DNA of 12,932 nt, taken from assembly GCA_937919155.1 (NCBI GenBank), contig CALFPM010000159.1, positions 1 through 12,932 of the forward strand. The letters are read 5' to 3'. The position numbers and the translations under genes are program-made. This document shows positions 6,273 to 12,932 of this stretch, piece after piece (positions within the stretch are counted from its first letter, which is position 1; every line of letters starts with the position of its first letter). Origin of the DNA: an uncultured Clostridia bacterium (lineage in GTDB: Bacteria > Bacillota > Clostridia > Oscillospirales > Acutalibacteraceae). Below the pieces are notes generated by a model. It had not been told where the DNA came from. It searched no databases and saw nothing but the letters and a program-made list of their open reading frames with translations.

Positions 6273-8876
6273 ATGAAAAAGAGATTCTTAAAAATTATTT
6301 CTCTTGTGCTGATGCTTTCAATTCTTATCGGAAACACTGCATTTGCAACAAGCGGCGATGTTGACCCCGAAATTATAGCCGAAACCCGAGAAACTGCGGT
6401 GCAGATTGAAAGCGAAGGTATTGTTCTTCTGAAAAATGAAGACGAATTTCTTCCTCTTGAAAATAAAAAGGTTAATATCTTCGGTGCAGGCTCAGTTTGT
6501 CCGTTTTTCGGCGGAGCAGGCTCAGGAGCAATAACAACCGATGACCCCGTAACTCTTTATGAAGCTTTTGAAGCCGAGGGTATTGAATACAACGCAGAGC
6601 TTCGTGCTCTTTATGAAAAACACTGCCTTTCAAACGAGCTTCCCAAAACCGATAACACGGTTATCAACAATCTTCTTCAGGTGCTTCTTGCAAAGAACAC
6701 TCTTGAAGAAATGGATCCGAAGCATCTTACGGATGAACTTCTTGAAAATGCGGTTGAATTTTCAGACACCGCAATAATCGTTATCAGCCGCACCAGTGCG
6801 GAAGGCACAGACCACACCGTTGAAACTCTCAGCATTTCAGACGATGAAAAGGCAATGATTGAAAAAGTAACTTCCGCGTTTGAAAATGTTGTTGTCCTTT
6901 TCAATATCGGCAATGTTATGGAAATGGGATGGATTGACGAATATGAGAGCATCAAAGCGGCGGCGATTATATGGATTCCCGGTGAATTCGGCATGACAGC
7001 TGTTCCTCAGATGCTTGACGGCAAGGTTAATCCTTCGGGAAAGCTTACAGACACAATTTCCTATAAGATTGAAGACCATCCTTCAAGTGAGTGTTTCGGC
7101 AGTAATTCGTATGATGGCGGTGAGCATTTTGTTGAATATTATGAGGGAATATATGTAGGCTACCGCTATTTCGAAACCTTTGCAAAAGATAAGGTGCAGT
7201 ATCCTTTTGGCTACGGACTTTCGTATACAACCTTTGAAAAGGAAGTTGTGTCAACCGAATTTAATGCAGATACAATAACCGTTGAGGTTGAGGTCACAAA
7301 CACGGGTGATGTGGCAGGCAAAGAGGTTGTTCAGCTTTATTACAGCGCGCCTTATACCGAAGGCGGCATTGAAAAGAGTGCAATCTGCCTTGGCGGCTTT
7401 GCAAAAACAGAAATGCTTGAACCCAACGAAAGCAAAGTTCTCACAATTTCCTTCAAAACAGATGATATGGCATCCTATGACTACAAGGTCAACGAGGCTT
7501 GGGTACTTGAAGAGGGTACATACGAAATTATTGTTGCAAACGATGTCAGAAATCATATTGCAACCTATGACTATGAAATTAACGAAACAAAGATAATCAA
7601 AAACGATTCTGCAACGGGAACGGAAATTAAAAATCTTTTCGAGGATGTTTACAGCGGATATGAAATTATGTCAAGAGCGGATGTCGAGAATACATATCCC
7701 GCACTCCGTGAACTTGACAAAGACGATTATCTGATTGATGTTGACAAAACTCCTGACCCTGTAACTGAAGGCGAAGCTCCGAAGATGGGTGTTAAATACG
7801 ACAAAACCATCACTCTTCAGGATGTTGCGGAAGACGAAAGCTTATGGGATTCATTCCTTGACCAGCTCACTCTTGATGAAATGACGATGCTTGTTATCAA
7901 CGGCGGTTATGAAACTCACGGAGTTGAGCGTCTCGGAATCCCTCACACAATGGATAATGACGGTCCTTCCAGCGTCAAGGGCAGAAACGGTCTTGTTTAT
8001 ACCGACAGCGGTACGGCTTATCCCTGTGCAACTGCAATCGGTTGTACCTGGAATGTTGAACTTGCTTATGAAATGGGCAAGGGAGCAGGCAAAGAAGCTG
8101 CCGATATGGGCACGGACACATGGTATGCGCCCGGTGCAAACATCCACCGAAATCCCAGAGGCGGAAGAAACTTTGAATATTTCTCCGAAGACCCGATTAT
8201 ATCGGGTATTATGGCAGCCGAAATAATCAATGGCGCAAATTCCGAAAACCTTGTCACAACCATAAAGCATTTTGCGCTCAATGACCAGGAATCTCACAGA
8301 AACGGTATTTTCACCTGGTGTGACGAGCAGGCAATGCGCGAGATTTATCTTAAGGCGTTTGAAATTCCCGTAAAAGCAGCTCAACCCAAGGGCATTATGT
8401 CTGCATACAACAGAATCGGAACAAAATGGTGCGGTTCAAGCTCCGCACTTCTCAAAGCGTTGCTCCGCGAGGAATGGGGATTTGAAGGCTTTGTTGTTTC
8501 TGACTATTCATCAAACTTCACGGGCAGCGGATATATGAGCCCCGTTCTTGCGGTTTATAACGGCAACGATACAATTCTTTCGGGAATGTGGGCATTGCAG
8601 GTGGTGCAGCACAAAGCTGCCGTCAAGATTGCATATGCAAAAGACCCTGTCGGCTTTGGCAATGCACTTCGCGAGGCCTGTAAAAATCTTTGCATAATGA
8701 AAATGGAAACAAAGGCGTTCAAGCACCCCGAAATAACCTATGATTCATCGCTCATCGGCACCCTTGATACCTTTGATGACTGGGAATTTGAATTCCCCTA
8801 TGTTTTCACATTCGTCAGATTTGTTTTCAACAACATTCTGAACATTATAATTTACGCATTCAGATTTATTCTTTAA
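6273..8876 (+). CDS. Secreted GH3 glycosidase with permuted domain order (beta-glucosidase-like)
   Basis: An 867-residue exported glycoside hydrolase family 3 enzyme, probably releasing sugars from beta-linked oligosaccharides. Signal peptide 1-25 (AFA before TSGDV). Domains are in the reversed order known from some Ruminococcus and Butyrivibrio GH3 enzymes. The GH3 C-terminal alpha/beta-sandwich comes first (about 40-265: SEGIVLLKNEDEFLPL, then AEGTDHTVETL and WIPGEFGMTAVPQMLDGKVNPSGKL). A fibronectin-III-like domain (about 310-435) follows, and the GH3 N-terminal TIM barrel is last (about 520-815). Barrel motifs are NDGPSSVKG (562-570), NPRGGRNFEYFSEDP (627-641), KHFALNDQE (665-673), MSAYNRIG (709-716) and GFEGFVVSDY (736-745) with Asp744 as the expected nucleophile. 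Compared with non-secreted permuted GH3 enzymes, it carries a signal peptide and a hydrophobic C-terminal tail (about 842-867). Ribosome site AAGGAGAGGTG (6257-6267) sets ATG 6273. It forms a single-gene unit. Confidence 0.88.
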   Translation: MKKRFLKIISLVLMLSILIGNTAFATSGDVDPEIIAETRETAVQIESEGIVLLKNEDEFLPLENKKVNIFGAGSVCPFFGGAGSGAITTDDPVTLYEAFEAEGIEYNAELRALYEKHCLSNELPKTDNTVINNLLQVLLAKNTLEEMDPKHLTDELLENAVEFSDTAIIVISRTSAEGTDHTVETLSISDDEKAMIEKVTSAFENVVVLFNIGNVMEMGWIDEYESIKAAAIIWIPGEFGMTAVPQMLDGKVNPSGKLTDTISYKIEDHPSSECFGSNSYDGGEHFVEYYEGIYVGYRYFETFAKDKVQYPFGYGLSYTTFEKEVVSTEFNADTITVEVEVTNTGDVAGKEVVQLYYSAPYTEGGIEKSAICLGGFAKTEMLEPNESKVLTISFKTDDMASYDYKVNEAWVLEEGTYEIIVANDVRNHIATYDYEINETKIIKNDSATGTEIKNLFEDVYSGYEIMSRADVENTYPALRELDKDDYLIDVDKTPDPVTEGEAPKMGVKYDKTITLQDVAEDESLWDSFLDQLTLDEMTMLVINGGYETHGVERLGIPHTMDNDGPSSVKGRNGLVYTDSGTAYPCATAIGCTWNVELAYEMGKGAGKEAADMGTDTWYAPGANIHRNPRGGRNFEYFSEDPIISGIMAAEIINGANSENLVTTIKHFALNDQESHRNGIFTWCDEQAMREIYLKAFEIPVKAAQPKGIMSAYNRIGTKWCGSSSALLKALLREEWGFEGFVVSDYSSNFTGSGYMSPVLAVYNGNDTILSGMWALQVVQHKAAVKIAYAKDPVGFGNALREACKNLCIMKMETKAFKHPEITYDSSLIGTLDTFDDWEFEFPYVFTFVRFVFNNILNIIIYAFRFIL

Positions 8877-8896
8877 CAGTATTTAAACCGAAAGAA

Positions 8897-8940
8897 ATCA
8901 CCGCAGAAGATAAGTTTTTATCAACTGCGGTGATATTTTA
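8897..8940. terminator. Bidirectional terminator hairpin after the GH3 gene
   Basis: Outer arms ATCACCGCAG (8897-8906) and CTGCGGTGAT (8925-8934) enclose a symmetric AA/AA internal loop and an inner GATAA/TTATC stem (8909-8913 and 8918-8922) with a 4-base loop. The plus strand continues ATTTTATTTTAT; the minus strand continues TTTCTTTC. It therefore ends the GH3 transcript and probably the opposing 9052-12094 transcript. Confidence 0.78.
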
Positions 8941-8953
8941 TTTTATGCATTTT

Positions 8954-9088
8954 TTATCGAACACCGGAATGAACAAATTCTCTTGTGCGAAGGAATCTGA
9001 CAAGCTCTCTGAAATCGGGGGTGTCAACAATCAATTCCGTTATCGCTTGGTTTATACACTGCCAATGCTTCTTTTTGCATTTTTGAAA
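8954..9088 (-). pseudogene. Coding-like remnant in another frame, possible displaced C-terminus of the upstream gene
   Basis: Just downstream of the stop at 9052-9054, the -1 frame relative to the upstream gene is open from about 9088 to a TAA at 8954-8956. It reads protein-like, including ITELIVDTPDFRELVRFL and then a basic end HSGVR. The stop lies about 20 bases before the terminator hairpin, as expected for the true end of a gene. There is no good start codon with a ribosome site, so it is either the original C-terminus of the 9052-11094 gene, lost by a one-base change near the A runs at about 9075-9085, or debris of another gene. The left boundary is sequence-defined; the right one is approximate. 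Confidence 0.3.
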
Positions 9089-11094
9089 TCAAGAATCAGG
9101 CGGTTTTTGCCGCTGTCAACCGTTATTGAATCTGCTTTTCTTTCAGCCTTACAGAACTTGCTGTCATAACGGTCAAATATCTTTTCGGCAGGTGTGCCGT
9201 TTATTTCGAACTTCCCGTCATACGATACCGATAAAACACCTGAATCGGTTGAGTAATCTGCAGAGCCGTCACACCCGAAATTAACGGCGTTATTTTTGAT
9301 TCGGGTTCTGAATTCATCAAAGGTTTCTTTATCTGAATCTGAAAGCTCGGTGATATAAATATGATAATCACCGCCGAATCGGCAAAGGTCAAACTCACAT
9401 TTGAACTCTTTTTTATCGGGAAATTTTCTGCCTTTTAAAATGCCGTTTGCGGAATTTTGGTCAAACGGCTTGAATTTCAGTTCGCCGTTTGAAATTAACG
9501 CAACAAAAACATCGTTTTTTCTTGCAAAGACCGTGCTTCCGCAAAGCTCGAATTCATCATAAAAATCTTTCGGCATATAAGCATGGGTTATTGATGCAAC
9601 AGCTGATTCTCCGAGGCGTTTTTTGACGGGTAATTTATATATTGTTATGTTGACATTCTCGTTCTGAACGCTCATGGGGCGTCTGCCGTTGCCGACCCAA
9701 TAACCGGGTGATGCGCCGTATTTACCGTTGCCGTTGCCTGCGGGGTGAGTTGTGAAAAGAGCAAGGTCTTCTGCGATGTTTGCACTCCACACATGGTCCT
9801 GTGCACCGCACACTCCGACATCCTTGCAGATATCGGTTGACATCGAATAATGTGCATTCCGGAAAGTGTAAATATTTCCTCTGCCGAGTGCAATGCCGTG
9901 AGGCATAATATCGTTTTTGCGTGCAAATTTCTGCCAGTTAACACATTTAAAAACTGTCAGATTAAGAAATTTAAAATAGGCGAGAAATTTGTTTTTATAA
10001 AGGTTGTTTTTACGAAGATATTCAAGTGTGTTTCGGATAACCTGATGGTTTGTGAAGGTTTCGGCACCTGTCTGAGCCATGATGCACTCGTCGCTCTGAC
10101 CAAGAAGATTTTCGGTTATCATATCATCGGGCGAGAGTCCGCAGCTCATTTTTGAAACAAAGGTTTCATCTGAAAGAGCAATGTCCTTTATTGCTTCGGG
10201 CAGGGAGTAAAGACCTTTTTCAACCGCATCCGTAAAACAAAGAACGATGTAATTCGGTTTTTTTGCAGCGGAATTTCCCCAAAGAATATTCATTGCACTC
10301 TGAATACTGTTGCCGATGCAGTTTGCCGCCTTGTTGTTGCCGTACATTCTTGAGCTGACCGCAACAAAGCGGTTGTTGACGCTGTTGAGAGCAACATCGA
10401 GCCAAAGAATATCCATAATAATTTTCATCTGCTCAACAAGATTCTTATCGTCTGCATATGCGATAAAATTTGCCATCGGCGCAATGTCCTCGGCGAGATA
10501 GTTGTTGCTTAAATATTCCGAAAAACCGTAATTGAACCGTTGTTTCATCCATGCTTCAATTCTTGTTTCTGCAGTTTTTTTATGCTCTTTTCCCGTCTTG
10601 CCGTTGTTTTTGAAAACTTCTTCGGGCCATTCTTGACCTGCAAGATATTCGCTGACTGCAAAAAGAATCTGATGATTTTCCGACCAATAGCACATACTGT
10701 CGTCACCCGGCTCATCAATGAAATACTTGAAACCGATGAATGCTTCTTTAATAAGATTTGAGCATTTGTCACTCAAGTTGCAATCTTTATAAATTTTAAA
10801 AAGCATCTGCGCTCTGAAATCGGCACAGTCAAATCGGCTCTTCATATAATCAGCTTGTTTTGAAAGCAAAGAATAAATCTCATCCTCGGTGAATGAAGTC
10901 TCTGTCTGTTTTCCTGAAAGAAACAGATACAAGTCCTCGAGGTTTTTGCCGTTGATGTTAAGTGAATATTTATCCTCATCCGATTTATCGGGCAAATCAG
11001 GCAGAGGTTTCATTTTTATCAAACGGTAAAGTTCAAATGCCGTCAGCAGTACCAAAAGAAGCAGAACGGCAAAAATTACATATAAAACCGTCAT
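9052..11094 (-). CDS. Membrane-anchored protein of unrecognised family, probable alpha/alpha-toroid fold
   Basis: I do not recognise a named family. The protein is 680 residues. Residues 4-20 are one membrane segment (VLYVIFAVLLLLVLLTA), followed by a positive stretch (Arg24, Lys27, Lys29). With no charge before it, the positive-inside rule predicts a cytoplasmic C-terminus, unless translation starts further upstream. Residues about 70-450 are helix-rich, with YWSENHQILF (136-145), RIEAWMKQRFNYGFSEYLSNNY (178-199) and many aromatics, as in alpha/alpha-toroid polysaccharide lyases. Residues about 400-640 are rich in predicted strands (HGIALGRGNIYTFR, GYWVGNGRRP at 464-473), like the beta-sandwich half of such lyases. 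Candidate active residues include His141, His415, Tyr416 and His434. The ATG at 11092-11094 follows the dehydrogenase stop by four bases, so the genes are probably translationally coupled; its ribosome site is weak (AGAGG, 13 bases away). The C-terminus may be truncated by a frameshift. Confidence 0.7.
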   Translation of the reverse strand: MTVLYVIFAVLLLLVLLTAFELYRLIKMKPLPDLPDKSDEDKYSLNINGKNLEDLYLFLSGKQTETSFTEDEIYSLLSKQADYMKSRFDCADFRAQMLFKIYKDCNLSDKCSNLIKEAFIGFKYFIDEPGDDSMCYWSENHQILFAVSEYLAGQEWPEEVFKNNGKTGKEHKKTAETRIEAWMKQRFNYGFSEYLSNNYLAEDIAPMANFIAYADDKNLVEQMKIIMDILWLDVALNSVNNRFVAVSSRMYGNNKAANCIGNSIQSAMNILWGNSAAKKPNYIVLCFTDAVEKGLYSLPEAIKDIALSDETFVSKMSCGLSPDDMITENLLGQSDECIMAQTGAETFTNHQVIRNTLEYLRKNNLYKNKFLAYFKFLNLTVFKCVNWQKFARKNDIMPHGIALGRGNIYTFRNAHYSMSTDICKDVGVCGAQDHVWSANIAEDLALFTTHPAGNGNGKYGASPGYWVGNGRRPMSVQNENVNITIYKLPVKKRLGESAVASITHAYMPKDFYDEFELCGSTVFARKNDVFVALISNGELKFKPFDQNSANGILKGRKFPDKKEFKCEFDLCRFGGDYHIYITELSDSDKETFDEFRTRIKNNAVNFGCDGSADYSTDSGVLSVSYDGKFEINGTPAEKIFDRYDSKFCKAERKADSITVDSGKNRLILDFKNAKRSIGSV

Positions 11095-11098
11095 TGAT

Positions 11099-12094
11099 TT
11101 ATGCCATCCTCTCAAGGGATTCAAGAGTAACTTCGTATTTTGTGGGTTCGTTTGCAACGAACTTTTCCATTTCTTCCATCATATAATAAGCCATTCTCTG
11201 CGGCTCTTTGCCCGTGCTTCCTGCAATGTGAGGAGTCAGAATTGCATTGGGGCACCAGAAAAGCGGAGAAATATATGGAAAGAACTCGTTTTTGATGACA
11301 TCGGCAACAAAAGTTCTTGACGGATGAAGCAGAAGTGACAGCGCAAGCTGATATTCCGCAACCTGTGCACCTCTGCCTGTGTTAATGAAGGTTGAACGCT
11401 TTTTCATCTTTTTGAAAAGCTTGCCGTTGAATATGTTTTCAAGCTCGGGTTTGTTTGCAAGGTGGTTGCTGATGATATCACATTCACTGAAAAGCGTTTC
11501 CATGTCAACAAGAGTAACGCCCAATTCTTTTGCGGTTTCTTCGGGAACAAACGGGTCACAGGCATAAACTTCAACATCGAGAGCTTTCAGCTTTTCAGCT
11601 ACCATCTTACCGATTGCACCGAGACCGACAAGACCGACTTTGCAACCGAAATTGCCTGTTGAAGCATTTGCAAAGATAAGCGAACGCATGGGTAAAATGC
11701 GGTAGTTCTTTGCGGATTGGAAATAGCCTTTTGCTGCAAGAGTTATCTGGGCAAAGGTGTATTCAGCAACGGGAACGGCGTTGGCGGCAAATGCACTGAA
11801 AACCTTTATTCCGCTTTCGAGAAAAGGTTTTGCAAAATACTGAACAGTGCCTGCGGAATAAAAAACTGCTTTGAGCTTCGGCATATATTTTGCAATTTCT
11901 TCTTTTGTGAACTTAGGCATACCCCATGTTGAAAATGCAATTTCACAGTCAGCAAGAAAATCTGCATGTTCTTCGATATTGCTCTGATTGATTTTCTGCG
12001 AAAGTTCACCGTATTCACCGAGCTTTTTAAGCACTTCGGGGGTATAAACTTTAGAAAACTGAATTTGATTTGTGCCGAAAAGTGCAATTTTCAT
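11099..12094 (-). CDS. D-isomer-specific 2-hydroxyacid dehydrogenase family protein
   Basis: A 331-residue cytoplasmic NAD-dependent enzyme of the D-2-hydroxyacid dehydrogenase family, interconverting a 2-hydroxy acid and the 2-keto acid; the substrate is not predictable. The Rossmann fold motif GLGAIG is at 157-162 with Asp180 closing beta-2, which favours NAD over NADP. The catalytic triad residues are present: Arg241 in NTGRGA, Glu270 in ADVIKNE, and His289 in TPHIAGST. The segment FWCPNAILTPHI (279-290) is the usual C-terminal signature. Length is normal for the family. It is followed after four bases by the toroid-like membrane protein gene, suggesting a two-gene operon. The ATG overlaps the stop of the upstream aminotransferase-like gene (TAATG). 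Unlike the other genes here, no Shine-Dalgarno site precedes it, only A-rich sequence, and no promoter is visible. Its true upstream region may be missing if the contig is joined wrongly at about 12095. Confidence 0.86.
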   Translation of the reverse strand: MKIALFGTNQIQFSKVYTPEVLKKLGEYGELSQKINQSNIEEHADFLADCEIAFSTWGMPKFTKEEIAKYMPKLKAVFYSAGTVQYFAKPFLESGIKVFSAFAANAVPVAEYTFAQITLAAKGYFQSAKNYRILPMRSLIFANASTGNFGCKVGLVGLGAIGKMVAEKLKALDVEVYACDPFVPEETAKELGVTLVDMETLFSECDIISNHLANKPELENIFNGKLFKKMKKRSTFINTGRGAQVAEYQLALSLLLHPSRTFVADVIKNEFFPYISPLFWCPNAILTPHIAGSTGKEPQRMAYYMMEEMEKFVANEPTKYEVTLESLERMA

Positions 12095-12867
12095 TATTTT
12101 GTTTTGTTTTTTGATGCTTGATATAACTTCTCCATAGCCGTAGCGATTCGTTCTGCTATGATGTTCATAAATGAGTGGCGGCCAAATTTTTCGTAAGCAG
12201 TAATACCTTGATACGTAACGTATAATAATTCATCAGCACGTTCAGCCTCCTCAATTCCAAAATGTTCAAACACAACCTTTAAGCCTATATGTTGGCAGGC
12301 TGCAATGGCCAATTTGCTCTCTACGGAGTGTTGTGTCGTGGGCGAAAATATTGCCGTATATTCTCGAATCATTATCAGGGGTTTTGTTGCATCGGATATT
12401 ATCTGCCCCTTGGGGGTAGTTATCAACGCCTCATACACTCCTCTTTGTTGCACAACAGTGTCGGCAAGCGCTTTAGCCTCAATCAGTGCCGAAGTGGGAA
12501 ATGCTGGCCAGGGTATATCTCCTGCTATGCACAAAGTTGTTGGGCGTAGCATCCGTAGTGTATAACCCGCATATATTGTAGGCTCCAAATCCTCCAAGCG
12601 ATAGTTGCCATCGGCATCCAATGAGAGTCGTATAGCAACTGTCGCATTACGGGTTGTGCGATTCTTCTCGAGTAAATCTTTTACTTGACTATCTATCGCC
12701 TCGGCATTTTGCTTGAGTTTTGTGCTGAATAGTTTGTCGGCTGCAACGTTTAGGAAATCAATGTGTTGTGCTGTGTGGCGACAGCGATGGTCAAGGGAGT
12801 GTATGTCTTGGTAAACAAAAGGTTTGGTGACGGGTTGCCAAAGAATCAACTCGCCATTTAGAATCAT
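12094..12867 (-). CDS. Class IV aminotransferase-like protein, Bacteroidales-like composition
   Basis: A 257-residue protein that I match, with moderate confidence, to the PLP-dependent aminotransferase class IV fold (branched-chain aminotransferase / aminodeoxychorismate lyase family). Residues 125-167 align with the family core: Lys132 is the candidate PLP lysine, then GVYEALITTPKGQIISDATKP, where members normally read G..EAL...G...EGS..N. The usual EG is replaced by Asp159-Ala160, so activity is uncertain. ADELLYVTYQGITAYEKFG (211-229) resembles the late ADE..L.....G...V block. I chose the ATG at 12865-12867 because AAAAGG stands eight bases upstream; a longer form could begin at 12894. 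Twelve of 13 Arg codons are CGN, and Leu is often TTG, CTA or TTA, unlike the AGA- and CTT-rich neighbours. The protein style is that of Bacteroidales. Its stop shares one base with the dehydrogenase ATG. Confidence 0.55.
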   Translation of the reverse strand: MILNGELILWQPVTKPFVYQDIHSLDHRCRHTAQHIDFLNVAADKLFSTKLKQNAEAIDSQVKDLLEKNRTTRNATVAIRLSLDADGNYRLEDLEPTIYAGYTLRMLRPTTLCIAGDIPWPAFPTSALIEAKALADTVVQQRGVYEALITTPKGQIISDATKPLIMIREYTAIFSPTTQHSVESKLAIAACQHIGLKVVFEHFGIEEAERADELLYVTYQGITAYEKFGRHSFMNIIAERIATAMEKLYQASKNKTK

Positions 12868-12932
12868 ATATTTATCCTTTTTTACCTGAAGCATTGCTTT
12901 AACTTATTGCATAAATATCTTTAGCAGCAATT
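12868..12932 (-). other. Edge segment upstream of the aminotransferase-like gene
   Basis: This 65-base stretch holds the ribosome site for ATG 12867. Read on the minus strand, all three frames close within it (stops at 12921-12923, 12904-12906 and 12899-12901), so an upstream gene could end here, but too little is visible to name one. No promoter is seen. Confidence 0.3.

Noticed and set aside
7851..8384. Minus-strand open frame of 177 codons inside the GH3 barrel region
   Set aside because: Antisense to conserved GH3 motifs; translation is Cys-rich and without family character.
9070..9090. Programmed -1 frameshift at the A-rich sequence near the end of the toroid-like gene
   Set aside because: The A runs are only five long and not in the X-XXY-YYZ frame, and no downstream stimulatory stem or upstream Shine-Dalgarno was seen; a simple mutation or sequencing error is likelier.
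1..12932. CRISPR array, tRNA, rRNA, insertion sequence, long direct repeats
   Set aside because: Reading both strands, I saw no regularly spaced repeats, transposase motifs, terminal inverted repeats or RNA-gene signatures.

Overview
The window looks like a piece of an uncultured low-to-moderate-GC Clostridia genome (gut Oscillospiraceae or Christensenellales-like). The sequence basis is strong Shine-Dalgarno sites, sigma-A promoters with 17-base spacers, frequent AGA arginine and CTT leucine codons, and short intrinsic terminators. The last roughly 840 bases (from about 12095) differ: they carry one class-IV-aminotransferase-like gene whose arginine codons are almost all CGN and whose sequence style suggests Bacteroidales. 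That end may be an assembly join or a recent insertion.

Layout: 1-1006 (minus) is the N-terminal 335 residues of a cytoplasmic GH36-type alpha-galactosidase cut off by the window edge. Divergent from it is a secreted DUF4838 protein (1145-3055, plus), closed by a hairpin terminator. Next is a separately promoted, two-domain Old Yellow Enzyme/2,4-dienoyl-CoA-reductase-like flavoprotein (3214-5187, plus). It converges on a secreted SGNH/GDSL hydrolase (5233-6084, minus) across a shared bidirectional terminator. Divergent from the SGNH gene is a secreted GH3 glycosidase with permuted domain order (6273-8876, plus), followed by another hairpin. Converging on that hairpin is a minus-strand pair: a D-isomer-specific 2-hydroxyacid dehydrogenase (11099-12094) and, 4 bases downstream, a membrane-anchored protein of unrecognised family with a probable alpha/alpha-toroid fold (9052-11094). 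The aminotransferase-like gene (12094-12867) sits upstream of that pair, its stop overlapping the dehydrogenase start by one base.

How it may work together (inference): this is an accessory carbohydrate-utilisation neighbourhood. A secreted esterase (SGNH), a secreted GH3 glycosidase and a secreted DUF4838 protein would act on a decorated polysaccharide or host glycan outside the cell. The cytoplasmic GH36 enzyme would finish imported galactosides, and the two oxidoreductases could process sugar acids or other small products. No transporter, regulator, tRNA, rRNA, CRISPR array or transposase is visible. The first five genes are transcribed as single units from near-consensus promoters, several with inverted repeats beside or across them.

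The most unusual signal is that all three exported proteins end, exactly at the stop codon, in a similar hydrophobic, aromatic and Asn-containing tail. It is not an LPXTG signal, dockerin or SLH repeat, and may be a lineage-specific anchoring or sorting tail.
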